Shown here in pieces: positions 13,842 through 21,477 of a DNA stretch of 43,206 bases; within the stretch, counting starts at the first letter, position 1; every line of letters begins with the position of its first letter. The notes beneath the pieces are model-generated. The model worked only from the letters and a program-made list of their open reading frames with translations, ran no database searches and was not told the DNA's origin. The DNA is from a virus. The DNA lies in the IMG/VR virus record IMGVR_UViG_3300034418_013339, positions 1-43,206 of that record. One strand, written 5' to 3'. The position numbers and the translations under genes are program-made.

Positions 13842-15461
13842 ATGCCTGTAGATTTAAGAAAAGAAATTACATTTGGAGCTGATGCTCGAAAAGAATTAAT
13901 GGAAGGCATTGACATTCTTGCCAATGCTGTAGTAAGTACTTTAGGACCTAATGGTCGAAATGTACTAATCGATAATTACCCAGCACTTCCAATGTCAACT
14001 AAGGATGGTGTTACTGTTGCTAAAAATATTGTAGTAGATGGTAAGACCCGAGATCTAGGAGTTCAAGTAGTTAAAGCAGCTGCTATGAAAACTGCTGATA
14101 AAGCTGGTGATGGTACTACAACTTCAACCTTATTAGCTCGTGAAATGATTAAAGAAGGTCTTTCTCATCTTAATAATGATGCTAATGCCGTAGAAATTAA
14201 ACGTGGTATTGATAAAGCAGTCCAACAAGTAGTTGAAACTCTTCGTATTAATGCTGAAGATATTTCATCTGAAGAACAACTAGAACAAATTGCTACTATT
14301 TCAGCTAATAATGATCCTGAAATTGGTAAATTAATTGCTACTGCAATGGAAAAAGTAGGTCGTGATGGTGTTGTTCATATTCAAGACAGTACTACAGGTG
14401 AAACTTATCTTGAAACAGTAGAAGGTATGCAATTTAACAAAGGTTATAAATCACATTTCTTTGTTACTGATAATAATACAATGAGCTGTAAACTTGATGA
14501 TGTTTTTATTTTTATTGCAAACCACAAATTTACCCAAGTTAAAGAATTGCTTCCTATTTTAGAAGGTGTTTCTGCTACAAATAAATCATTGTTGATTATT
14601 GCTGATGATGTTGAAAATGAGGCACTTGCAACTTTAATTGTAAATAAAGCTCGTGGTACCCTAAAAGTATGTGCTGTTAAAGCTCCTGATTTTGGTGATC
14701 GTCGTAAACTTATTTTAGATGATATCGCTACTTTAACAGGTGGTGTTGTATTTGACAAAGACAAGGGTATGAAATTGGACAAATTCAGTTGGGATTGGTT
14801 TGGTCAAGCTCGTGCTGTAACTGTTACTAAAGAAGAAACTACAATTGTAGATGGTAAAGGTACAGAAGAAGCTATTGAGCAACGTGTTGCTGAATTGCAA
14901 GCACAAATTAATAAAGCTACAACTCCATTTGAAGTTGAACAATTGCAAAATCGTTTAGCTAAAATGGTTGGTGGTGTTTCTATCATTCATGTAGGTGGGC
15001 ATAATGAAACTGAAATGGTTGAAAAGAAAGACCGCGTTGATGATGCACTTCATGCTACTAAAGCTGCTCTTGAAGAAGGTATTGTTCCTGGTGGGGGTGC
15101 TGCTTTACTTTATGCTCGTGAAACTATTGAAAATAAAGGTAACATTGGTGCCCAAATCGTGTATAAAGCTTGTGGTAAACCATTTGAACAAATTCTTGTT
15201 AATGCTGGTTATTCTTCAACTGATGCCCAAATGATTGGCAAATATCGATTAGTGGATTCAGGTAATGATATTTGGGCAGGTTATAACCTTAAAACTGACG
15301 AGGTTGTAAACATGAAAGAAGCCGGTATTATCGACCCAGCTAAAGTAACTCGTACAGCTCTTGAAAATGCAGCTGCTGTAGCAGGAACATTGCTTTTAAC
15401 AGAATGTACTATTGTAGCTCATCCTGAACAAAAAGAAGCAACACCTGATGCAATGTATTAA
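13842..15461 (+). CDS. groEL: Chaperonin GroEL
   Basis: The 60-kDa chaperonin, 539 aa, essentially full length. Seen: equatorial VVSTLGPNGRNVLID, STKDGVTVAKNI, the nucleotide motif AGDGTTTSTLLAREM, apical and intermediate domains, VDDALHATKAALEEGIVPGGGAAL (the catalytic Asp in VDDALHA) and a C-terminal GYNLKTDEVVNMKEAGIIDP. It lacks the GGM-rich tail and ends PDAMY. Phage GroELs are rare but known. With its own GroES it would fold phage proteins independently of, or mixed with, the host system. Confidence 0.96.
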   Translation: MPVDLRKEITFGADARKELMEGIDILANAVVSTLGPNGRNVLIDNYPALPMSTKDGVTVAKNIVVDGKTRDLGVQVVKAAAMKTADKAGDGTTTSTLLAREMIKEGLSHLNNDANAVEIKRGIDKAVQQVVETLRINAEDISSEEQLEQIATISANNDPEIGKLIATAMEKVGRDGVVHIQDSTTGETYLETVEGMQFNKGYKSHFFVTDNNTMSCKLDDVFIFIANHKFTQVKELLPILEGVSATNKSLLIIADDVENEALATLIVNKARGTLKVCAVKAPDFGDRRKLILDDIATLTGGVVFDKDKGMKLDKFSWDWFGQARAVTVTKEETTIVDGKGTEEAIEQRVAELQAQINKATTPFEVEQLQNRLAKMVGGVSIIHVGGHNETEMVEKKDRVDDALHATKAALEEGIVPGGGAALLYARETIENKGNIGAQIVYKACGKPFEQILVNAGYSSTDAQMIGKYRLVDSGNDIWAGYNLKTDEVVNMKEAGIIDPAKVTRTALENAAAVAGTLLLTECTIVAHPEQKEATPDAMY

Positions 15462-15463
15462 TT

Positions 15464-15736
15464 ATGGAAACTAAAGTAGTAGAACATAATGAACTAATCG
15501 CCACTAGAGTGCCACCTGGAGACAGGTGGACACTCGTTGGTGATCCTAAAAAAGAGGTATTTAAAACTTTAACTGATGCTTTAGAAGCATTTCTACATCA
15601 AACCGGTTTTAAAGGTGCTTATAGATTAGATCCTATAAATAGTAAGCTATACGCTATCCAAACTCACGAAGAAGAAGTAGTGAAAGAACAACCTAAAATG
15701 TATTCGTTGTACGGAGAATTTAAACAAGGAATATGA
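15464..15736 (+). CDS. Protein of unknown function after groEL
   Basis: A 90-aa protein (METKVVEHNELIATRVPPGD start). No motif recognised. It begins 2 nt after groEL and overlaps the next gene by ATGA. Its first 70 nt contain a 12-bp hairpin (15507-15535) with a GAGA loop. Confidence 0.55.
   Translation: METKVVEHNELIATRVPPGDRWTLVGDPKKEVFKTLTDALEAFLHQTGFKGAYRLDPINSKLYAIQTHEEEVVKEQPKMYSLYGEFKQGI
15507..15535 (+). repeat. Strong intragenic hairpin downstream of groEL
   Basis: GAGTG plus CCACCTG pairs with CAGGTGG plus CACTC: 12 bp with one bulged A (15530) and a GAGA (GNRA) loop. It lies 46-74 nt after the groEL stop, inside the next gene. No T tract follows, so an RNase-processing or mRNA-stability role is likelier than termination. 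Confidence 0.6.
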
Positions 15737-15945
15737 GAGACGCCGAACGAGTAGATGATTATGATTTCCTATTAGGTGAAGAAATTACCTTTAATGGAGA
15801 AAAGTATACAATAGATGGTACTTGGCGTGTCTTAGGCAGAGGAAGTTTGTATATTGCATTACACAGTAAAAAAGGATGGATGAATGTTCATGCTCCTGAA
15901 GTTATAAAAACATACATAAATGAAAGATCACTCATTACTAGTTGA
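15733..15945 (+). CDS. Small protein of unknown function upstream of gp44
   Basis: A 70-aa protein (MRDAERVDDYDFLLGEEITF start), predicted mostly beta from the pattern FNGEKYTIDGTWRVLGRGSLYIAL (given in part), with no recognised family. ATGA overlap upstream and a 26-nt overlap with the clamp-loader gene. Confidence 0.5.
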   Translation: MRDAERVDDYDFLLGEEITFNGEKYTIDGTWRVLGRGSLYIALHSKKGWMNVHAPEVIKTYINERSLITS

Positions 15946-16828
15946 AAAATATCGTTCTAAAGTATTAGATGAATATGTTGGGAATGAAAATATTAAAAAA
16001 ACTATTGCTCAATATTTGAGTCAAAATGACATTCAAAACCTAATATTTTATGGACCAGCTGGAACAGGTAAAACAACTCTTGCTAAGCTCATTGTTAAAA
16101 ATCTCGATTGTGATTTCCTTTATATTAATGCCTCGGATGAACGTGGTATTGAAACAATTAGAGATAAAGTTTCGGGATTTGCATCAACAGCTAGTTTTAA
16201 ACCACTTAAAGTGGTCATTTTGGATGAAGCTGATTTTCTTACTATTCAGGCGCAAGCTTCGCTCCGCAATGTCATTGAAACGTTTTCGCGCACAACTAGG
16301 TTTATTTTAACCTGTAATTATGTAGAGCGTATTATTGATCCTTTACAATCACGTTGCCAAACACTTAAAATAGTACCTCCATCAAAACAGGATATTGCTT
16401 ATCATCTTATAAATGTTTTAAAAGAGGAAAAAGTAGATTGCACTGCTGATGATTTAAAAAGCATTATAAATCAGTATTATCCTGATATTCGTAAAATGCT
16501 TAATACTATTCAATTATCAATTCAAGGTGATGAGGTAGTAATAGATAAATCAATACTTGTATCATCTAATTATATGACTCAAGTACTAAAAGAATTATCT
16601 AAGGCAAAACCAAACTGGAGAGAAATTAGACAAATTATTGCAAATGCTAACGTTCAAGATTTTGAGGAGCTTTATCGTTATCTTTATGATAATGCTTCTG
16701 TATACGCAAATGGAAATGAGGGAATGGTTGCTATTTACATCAACGAGTATAGCTATCAGTCTAATTTCCGTATTGATAAAGAAATTAATGCAATGGCGCT
16801 CATTGCAAAATTAATTGAGCTAAAATGA
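15920..16828 (+). CDS. Clamp-loader ATPase subunit (T4 gp44-like)
   Basis: An AAA+ subunit of 302 aa that opens and loads the sliding clamp. Seen: LVEKYRSKVLDEYVGN at the N terminus, Walker A FYGPAGTGKTTLAKL (about 43-57), Walker B VVILDEADFLT, sensor 1 RFILTCNYVERI and the SRC arginine-finger motif QSRCQTLKI, then an alpha-helical collar. Length matches T4 gp44 (319 aa). The partner gp62 lies 1.1 kb downstream. The methyltransferase gene follows in an ATGA overlap. Confidence 0.93.
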   Translation: MKDHSLLVEKYRSKVLDEYVGNENIKKTIAQYLSQNDIQNLIFYGPAGTGKTTLAKLIVKNLDCDFLYINASDERGIETIRDKVSGFASTASFKPLKVVILDEADFLTIQAQASLRNVIETFSRTTRFILTCNYVERIIDPLQSRCQTLKIVPPSKQDIAYHLINVLKEEKVDCTADDLKSIINQYYPDIRKMLNTIQLSIQGDEVVIDKSILVSSNYMTQVLKELSKAKPNWREIRQIIANANVQDFEELYRYLYDNASVYANGNEGMVAIYINEYSYQSNFRIDKEINAMALIAKLIELK

Positions 16829-17523
16829 ATTTAGTTGGTAAAGATGGTCCTATTAAAGTAACTTTTTTAGACTCTAGTACATTAGAATCTATGGTTGCTC
16901 ATAAATCTTATCTGGACCAGAAACTTACTTATACTAACGATGGTCGTCTTTTAGATGAAAAAGGTCAAGCTGTAATGATGGGTTGGGAAGAACCTATTAT
17001 GAAAGAACAAGCTAAAACTATTACATTTTCTAAAGGAGATATTTTAAATGTAGGATTTGGGATGGGTATTATAGATTTCTATATTCAAAAGCGATTCCCT
17101 AGAACTCATTGGATTATAGAATGCCACCCAGATGTTCAAAAGAAAATGATTAGAGATGGTTGGTTAAAAGTACCTCATATTAGATGTATTTTTGCTAAAT
17201 GGCAAGATGTAATTAATTATTTACCTAAATTTGATGGTATTTATTGGGATACTTGGGAAGAACCACCTGGAGATTTTTTTAGAGCTTTACCTAAAATTTT
17301 AAGAAAAGAAGGAGTATTTACATTTTTTAATAATCCTAGTAAACAAGATATTAAAAAAGGATATAAAATGAATTCTTCAAATTATAATATCCTTAAAGAT
17401 TTTATGAATATTGAATTTTCATCATTTCCCATTCCAAATATTCCTTCAAAAGAAGAACAAGGTAGAGAATATTGGGATCCCTCAAATACAACTTATTACA
17501 ATCCTATTTGTACTTTAAAATGA
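16825..17523 (+). CDS. SAM-dependent methyltransferase, GAMT/RMT2-like
   Basis: A 232-aa methyltransferase. Seen: MMGWEEPIMKEQAKTI, motif I ILNVGFGMGIIDFYIQ (about 73-88), HWIIECHPDVQKKM and FDGIYWDTWEE. The WE-P-M-x3-A element, GFGMGI and IIECHP pattern is that of guanidinoacetate N-methyltransferase and RMT2-type arginine methyltransferases. The substrate is unknown; an amine, protein or nucleotide is possible. Placed between gp44 and gp62. Confidence 0.75.
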   Translation: MNLVGKDGPIKVTFLDSSTLESMVAHKSYLDQKLTYTNDGRLLDEKGQAVMMGWEEPIMKEQAKTITFSKGDILNVGFGMGIIDFYIQKRFPRTHWIIECHPDVQKKMIRDGWLKVPHIRCIFAKWQDVINYLPKFDGIYWDTWEEPPGDFFRALPKILRKEGVFTFFNNPSKQDIKKGYKMNSSNYNILKDFMNIEFSSFPIPNIPSKEEQGREYWDPSNTTYYNPICTLK

Positions 17524-17714
17524 AACATTTCTTAAAATTTCTTTTAATTTGGATAAGCCAGAATTTGGCCATACCGTTCTGGATGATAGGCCACGTTCAT
17601 TTAATGACAACAATTTATCAAGACATACATGAGATTTTAGCCAGCTTAAGTATGAATATTTTAGTATTAATTGGCTTTATTTTAGATTATAAACAAACAA
17701 AAACAAATAAATAA
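17520..17714 (+). CDS. Small putative membrane protein
   Basis: A 64-aa protein with two hydrophobic stretches (FLKFLLIWISQNLAIPFWMI and LSMNILVLIGFIL) and a lysine-rich tail, suggesting two membrane helices. The ATG at 17520 overlaps the upstream TGA (ATGA), which is preferred over a TTG at 17472. No family recognised. Confidence 0.55.
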   Translation: MKHFLKFLLIWISQNLAIPFWMIGHVHLMTTIYQDIHEILASLSMNILVLIGFILDYKQTKTNK

Positions 17715-17720
17715 ACAATT

Positions 17721-17966
17721 ATGGATCAACAACAACAAATGAATCTCAACATTGATTTGAAAAGTACACAAGGAATCGAAACCCCAGAGGGCAACAAAGT
17801 ATTTCAACAAGGCGTATTGCTTCGTAAAGTATCTAAATTTGTAGTAGGTGCTGAAGAAGATGCTGTTATGCCTATTCCTGTATTTTACGACCCTCAAACT
17901 GGTAAAATCTTAGAAAGTACTATTCCTTTGGAATTGAGAGAAGAGTATAAAAATGATACTATTTAA
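17721..17966 (+). CDS. Protein of unknown function
   Basis: An 81-aa protein, starting with a Gln-rich MDQQQQMNLNID stretch followed by a compact hydrophilic region containing VFYDPQTGKILESTIPLE. No motif recognised. It precedes gp62 in a TAATG overlap, so it belongs to the same transcription unit. Confidence 0.55.
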   Translation: MDQQQQMNLNIDLKSTQGIETPEGNKVFQQGVLLRKVSKFVVGAEEDAVMPIPVFYDPQTGKILESTIPLELREEYKNDTI

Positions 17967-18406
17967 TGTCTCAAATTGAGGTAAAAAATATTTTTGGATG
18001 GTTGGATGAGATAACTGTAAAGAAATCTCATCCCGATTCTTTCTCGGAAAAATCATGGGATAATTGGAATTCTTACATGATACACAGATATGTATCGATG
18101 TATATAGATTACATAGATGTTGTAAATTATGTACAAAAGATTAGTCCACAAAACAAAAAACAAATTTATACCATTTACCGAGAAATGATCCCAAAGAAAA
18201 AACTATGGCTTAAGTACATTAAGAACGAAAACAAAAGAAATTATCAAGAATTAGCAGAATATATTGCTGAACACCTTTCATGTAGTTTAGGTGAAGCTGA
18301 TCACTATATTGATATTTTACGAGCAGAAGGTGTACGTCATATTCTTTGGAACATGGGAGTGAATGAAGAAGAAGCAGATAAATTAATTAAAAAAGCAAAG
18401 TTATGA
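17966..18406 (+). CDS. Clamp-loader small subunit (T4 gp62-like)
   Basis: The partner of gp44 in the T4-type clamp loader, 146 aa (T4 gp62 is 187). Seen: WDNWNSYMIHRYVSMYIDYI, a KKQIYTIYREMIPKKKLWLKYIK segment (given in part) and a helical C terminus with LAEYIAEHLSCSLGEADHYI. The NxxMIxRyxS...P...k..kyiK pattern is that of gp62-like proteins. gp62 is poorly conserved in general, so the nearby gp44 and gp45 add weight. Confidence 0.78.
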   Translation: MSQIEVKNIFGWLDEITVKKSHPDSFSEKSWDNWNSYMIHRYVSMYIDYIDVVNYVQKISPQNKKQIYTIYREMIPKKKLWLKYIKNENKRNYQELAEYIAEHLSCSLGEADHYIDILRAEGVRHILWNMGVNEEEADKLIKKAKL

Positions 18407-18621
18407 GCCGATTAAAAGACATGCTCTATACATCAGCAATGGCTGATAAAGCAAAAGCACTACTAACTTTAGATCTTCTAGAAAATAACCCAGCAGGTAT
18501 TGGAGATCATTCAACAGAAGATTTTTATAAAAATGCTGAAGAAGCACTTGCTATGTTAGCTGATGCTGATGATCGTTTAGAAGCAATTGATAGGTATTTA
18601 GCAAAAAAACAAGTTGTCTAA
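18403..18621 (+). CDS. Small helical protein of unknown function
   Basis: A 72-aa protein, predicted all-helical and acidic (NAEEALAMLADADDRLEAID). ATGA overlap with gp62 and TAATG overlap with the methyltransferase gene. No recognised domain; the location suggests a replication-associated or accessory role, without evidence. Confidence 0.55.
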   Translation: MSRLKDMLYTSAMADKAKALLTLDLLENNPAGIGDHSTEDFYKNAEEALAMLADADDRLEAIDRYLAKKQVV

Positions 18622-19169
18622 TGCATCACGAAATACTACATTTTGTTTATGAGACTGAAATATTATTTCCTGAGTTCTTTAATAATGCTAGAGTACTAGA
18701 AATTGGATCAGCTAAAATTGGTGATCAACCCACAGTAAGATGTCGTTTTCAGAATTGTGATTATGTTGGAGTTGATATCTGGGAAAACCCATGTGTAGAT
18801 GTTATTTCAAAAGGACATGAATATGATTCTGATCAATTATTTGATACTGTAATTAGTTGTGAATGTTTTGAACATGATATGTTTTATGATCTTACAGTAA
18901 CTAATATGATTCGACTTCTTCGTCCTGGAGGGTTATTATTATTTACTTGTGCTTCTACAGGAAGACCTGAACATGGTACTCGTTCTACAGATATAGATTC
19001 TTCTCCCGAAACAGCTAAAAGAGAAGGATGGATGGATTACTATAGAAATCTTACTCAATTTGATTTTCAAAAAATCCCAGCATTTAGTAATATGTGGGGG
19101 AATTATTGGGTGTCTAATGAAGGTACTCAAGATTTATATTATAGAGGTTGGAAAAAAATAATAAATTAA
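18621..19169 (+). CDS. Class I SAM methyltransferase (type 11-like)
   Basis: A 182-aa methyltransferase. Seen: RVLEIGSAKIGDQPTVR (motif I), YVGVDIWENPCVDVISKGHE (motif II), FDTVISCECFEHD and MIRLLRPGGLLLFTCAST (motif III region). The type is common among small-molecule and sugar methyltransferases. It stands at the start of the glycan-related genes. Substrate unknown. Confidence 0.82.
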   Translation: MHHEILHFVYETEILFPEFFNNARVLEIGSAKIGDQPTVRCRFQNCDYVGVDIWENPCVDVISKGHEYDSDQLFDTVISCECFEHDMFYDLTVTNMIRLLRPGGLLLFTCASTGRPEHGTRSTDIDSSPETAKREGWMDYYRNLTQFDFQKIPAFSNMWGNYWVSNEGTQDLYYRGWKKIIN

Positions 19170-19182
19170 AAAACATAAAGTT

Positions 19183-19593
19183 ATGGGAAGTATTACATCT
19201 AAAATATCAGATATGTTAAAAGATGAAGACCAAGTTCCTTATGAGGTAAATGGTTCTCACAGAACTATTCAAGATTTTGAAAGATTATATCCTGAATTAG
19301 CAGAAGAATTTAAAGCAACTCAACAAGAACAGTATAAGTTATTTGCCGCTAAGATGATGGATTATGGTTTGTCTAATATTTCATTAGGTTCAGATTTATC
19401 TACTAGAGAAGATAGAGACCTTTCACTCACAGGAATTTGGCTTCGTTGTAATGATAAAATCAATCGTTTAAAAAATATGCTTAAGCGTAATGGAAAAAAT
19501 TATGTTCAAGGTGAGGCAATGATTGATAGTTTTATTGATATCTCTAACTATGGCATTATTGCTATGTTAGTATTAAGAGGTAAATGGAAATAG
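19183..19593 (+). CDS. Nucleotide-modification-associated domain 1 (Nmad1/DUF1599)-like protein
   Basis: A 136-aa protein. Seen: FAAKMMDYGLSNISLG, LTGIWLRCNDKINRLKNML and ALIDS-like EAMIDSFIDISNYGIIAMLV. The K-DYG, IR-x-DK-x-RL and E-x3-D-x3-D-NY pattern matches Nmad1/DUF1599, a MazG-related family found near phage DNA base-modification genes. Possible role: hydrolysing an unmodified or modified dNTP. Leader ACATAAAGTT before ATG; overlaps the glycosyltransferase gene by 10 nt. Confidence 0.75.
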   Translation: MGSITSKISDMLKDEDQVPYEVNGSHRTIQDFERLYPELAEEFKATQQEQYKLFAAKMMDYGLSNISLGSDLSTREDRDLSLTGIWLRCNDKINRLKNMLKRNGKNYVQGEAMIDSFIDISNYGIIAMLVLRGKWK

Positions 19594-20297
19594 TTGTAAG
19601 CATTTTATGTCCTACTAGAAAAAGAGTTCCTCAATTAAAAAAGTATTTAGATTCTATAATTAATACAGTTTATAATTTCTCTAATGTAGAAGTTTTATTA
19701 GCTGTAGATAATGATGATGTAGATACTTTTTTAGCTCTTAAAGAATATCAATCTTATCCTAATATTAAATATTGGAATTTTGAAAGACAGGGGTATCAAG
19801 GAATTTATAATTATTCTAATTTTTTAGCATCAATAGCACAAGGTGAATTTTTACATTTTGGGTGTGATGATAATGAATATTTATCTTATAATTGGGATCT
19901 AATTGTTAAAGAATATTCTAAAAAATTTGCTATAATTAATCCTTTTACCCCAAGTCATTCTCATTATTGTAGGCAAGATTTTAATGGGTTATTATTTCCT
20001 TTTGTACCTAAAAAATGGGTTGAAGTTACTGGTAGATTAGGTAATAATACTGCTTTAGATAGTTGGATACAAGACGTGGCTATTGAATCAGGTGTTCGTA
20101 TATTGAACGAAGATAAAATTATAATTGAATCTTATAGATATGAAGAAACTGGGCTTAATCCTAATGATTTAACTTATTTAGAGTCTAAAAAAGCATCTCA
20201 TGAAGTAGTAAGACCTGATTATTTTAGTGAAGCCCAATATCAAGAACGTTCTAAAGATGTTCAAGCAATAACAAAATATTTAAATAGTTTTGGCTAA
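19584..20297 (+). CDS. Glycosyltransferase, GT-A/GT2-like
   Basis: A 237-aa protein. Seen: VVSILCPTRKRVPQLKKYLD at the start, VEVLLAVDNDDVDTF, GIYNYSNFLASIAQGEFLHF and GCDDNEYLS, where the DD pair takes the place of the GT2 DxD. No membrane segment. The acceptor may be DNA, a virion protein or a glycan. It is directly linked to the Nmad1-like gene, which leaves open a role in DNA modification. Confidence 0.72.
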   Translation: MEIVVSILCPTRKRVPQLKKYLDSIINTVYNFSNVEVLLAVDNDDVDTFLALKEYQSYPNIKYWNFERQGYQGIYNYSNFLASIAQGEFLHFGCDDNEYLSYNWDLIVKEYSKKFAIINPFTPSHSHYCRQDFNGLLFPFVPKKWVEVTGRLGNNTALDSWIQDVAIESGVRILNEDKIIIESYRYEETGLNPNDLTYLESKKASHEVVRPDYFSEAQYQERSKDVQAITKYLNSFG

Positions 20298-21237
20298 AAA
20301 GAAAAAAATACCCCAAATTGTAAAAGAAATAAGAGCATATCAACCTCTTGAGATTAATTATGCTTACCAAAAGAATGTTTCTTACTCACAGTTTTCAATG
20401 TATAGAGGTTGTCCTAAAAAATGGTCAATTCAATATAAAGATGGAGTCAAAGTATTTACTTCTACAATCCATACAGTATTTGGAACAGCATTACATGAAG
20501 TGCTCCAACATTATTTAGATGTAATGTATGAACAGAGTGCGGCAGCAGCAGATAGAGAAAATCTTGTAGAAATGTTTGAAGATGCTCTAAGAGAAGAATA
20601 CAAAGTTCAATACAAGAAAAATGGGAACCAACATTTTAGCTCAGCTGAAGAATTAAGAGAATTCTTTGAAGATGGAGTAGAAATTATAAGAACATTCGCT
20701 AAAAAACGAAATCAGTATTTTAGCAAACGAGGATGGTATTTGGTGGGGTGTGAGGTGCCTGTTGTGGTAACGCCTAATAAACGCTATAATAACGTTATAT
20801 ACCAAGGTTATTTGGACGTTGTAATGTACAATGAAAATACTAATAAGTTTAAAATTATTGATATTAAAACATCTACTAGAGGTTGGGATGATAAAACTAA
20901 AAAAGATGAAGATAAACAATTCCAATTAATTCTTTATAAACAATTTTTCTCAGAACAATTTGGAATCCCAGTAGAAAATATTGATATTGAATTCTTTATA
21001 GTAAAACGTAAAGTTTATGATCATCCTGATTTTGTGATTCCTAGAATCCAAACATTTACTCCAGCATCAGGTAAAGTAAAACTTAACAAAGCAACTAAGG
21101 CATTAAATGAATTTATAGAAGAAGTATTTAATAAAGATGGTTATAAAGAAAAAGAACATGAACCCAATCCTTCAAAATGGAATTGTACTTTTTGCCCATT
21201 TAAGGAAAACCCCGAACTATGTAATGCTTCCTTTTGA
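20290..21237 (+). CDS. PD-(D/E)XK nuclease, Cas4/RecB-like, with a four-cysteine set
   Basis: A 315-aa nuclease starting at TTG (8-nt overlap upstream; no ATG in a sensible position). Seen: VSYSQFSMYRGCPKKW at about 36-50, FGTALHEVLQHY, GYLDVVMYN, FKIIDIKTSTRG (the D-x(n)-E/DxK core reads D...DIK), FQLILYK, and a C-terminal CTFCPFKENPELC. One early cysteine plus three late ones is the pattern that holds a 4Fe-4S cluster in Cas4 and AddB nucleases. Likely works in recombination or DNA end processing; no cas genes are present. Confidence 0.82.
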   Translation: MAKKKKIPQIVKEIRAYQPLEINYAYQKNVSYSQFSMYRGCPKKWSIQYKDGVKVFTSTIHTVFGTALHEVLQHYLDVMYEQSAAAADRENLVEMFEDALREEYKVQYKKNGNQHFSSAEELREFFEDGVEIIRTFAKKRNQYFSKRGWYLVGCEVPVVVTPNKRYNNVIYQGYLDVVMYNENTNKFKIIDIKTSTRGWDDKTKKDEDKQFQLILYKQFFSEQFGIPVENIDIEFFIVKRKVYDHPDFVIPRIQTFTPASGKVKLNKATKALNEFIEEVFNKDGYKEKEHEPNPSKWNCTFCPFKENPELCNASF

Positions 21238-21264
21238 AGCATATACGTATAATTGTATATAATA
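21232..21264 (+). promoter_or_regulatory. Promoter with embedded palindrome, for the RHH gene
   Basis: TTTTG (21232-21236), a 19-nt spacer, then TATATAATA (21256-21264). The spacer contains the perfect palindrome TATACGTATA and the arms ATATAC and GTATAT, 8 nt apart. Since the gene it drives encodes a ribbon-helix-helix protein, this is a natural operator candidate. The sequence TACGTATAATT recurs at 37866-37876 before another gene. Confidence 0.55.
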
Positions 21265-21276
21265 AAAATTAAGATT

Positions 21277-21471
21277 ATGGCAAACAAAGACATGACATTG
21301 ACAAGTGTAAAAATCCAGAGTGATTTGTTTGAGAACTTCAAAATTGAATGTGTTAAACGTAAGTTTTCTTTTCAAAAGCTTGCTGACCGTGCAATTTATT
21401 TGTATCTTACAGATGAAGATTTTAGAAAACAAATTACAAATCACACAAATCTAGAATTAGAAGAAAAGTAA
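21277..21471 (+). CDS. Ribbon-helix-helix (Arc/CopG-type) regulator
   Basis: A 64-aa protein: TLTSVKIQSDLFENFKIEC (beta strand, then helix 1), RKFSFQKLADRAIYLYLTD (turn and helix 2). The alternating T-S-V-K-I strand followed by two helices is the RHH pattern, which binds DNA as a dimer. The ATG at 21277 with the TTAAGATT leader is preferred to a TTG at 21253. A short promoter with palindromes precedes it, suggesting autoregulation. It sits at the start of the glycan island and may control it (inference). Confidence 0.68.
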   Translation: MANKDMTLTSVKIQSDLFENFKIECVKRKFSFQKLADRAIYLYLTDEDFRKQITNHTNLELEEK

Positions 21472-21477
21472 AATTAC

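Noticed and set aside
20290-21237. CRISPR-associated Cas4
   Set aside because: No repeat array or other cas gene occurs in the window, and phages commonly carry stand-alone RecB/Cas4-like nucleases.
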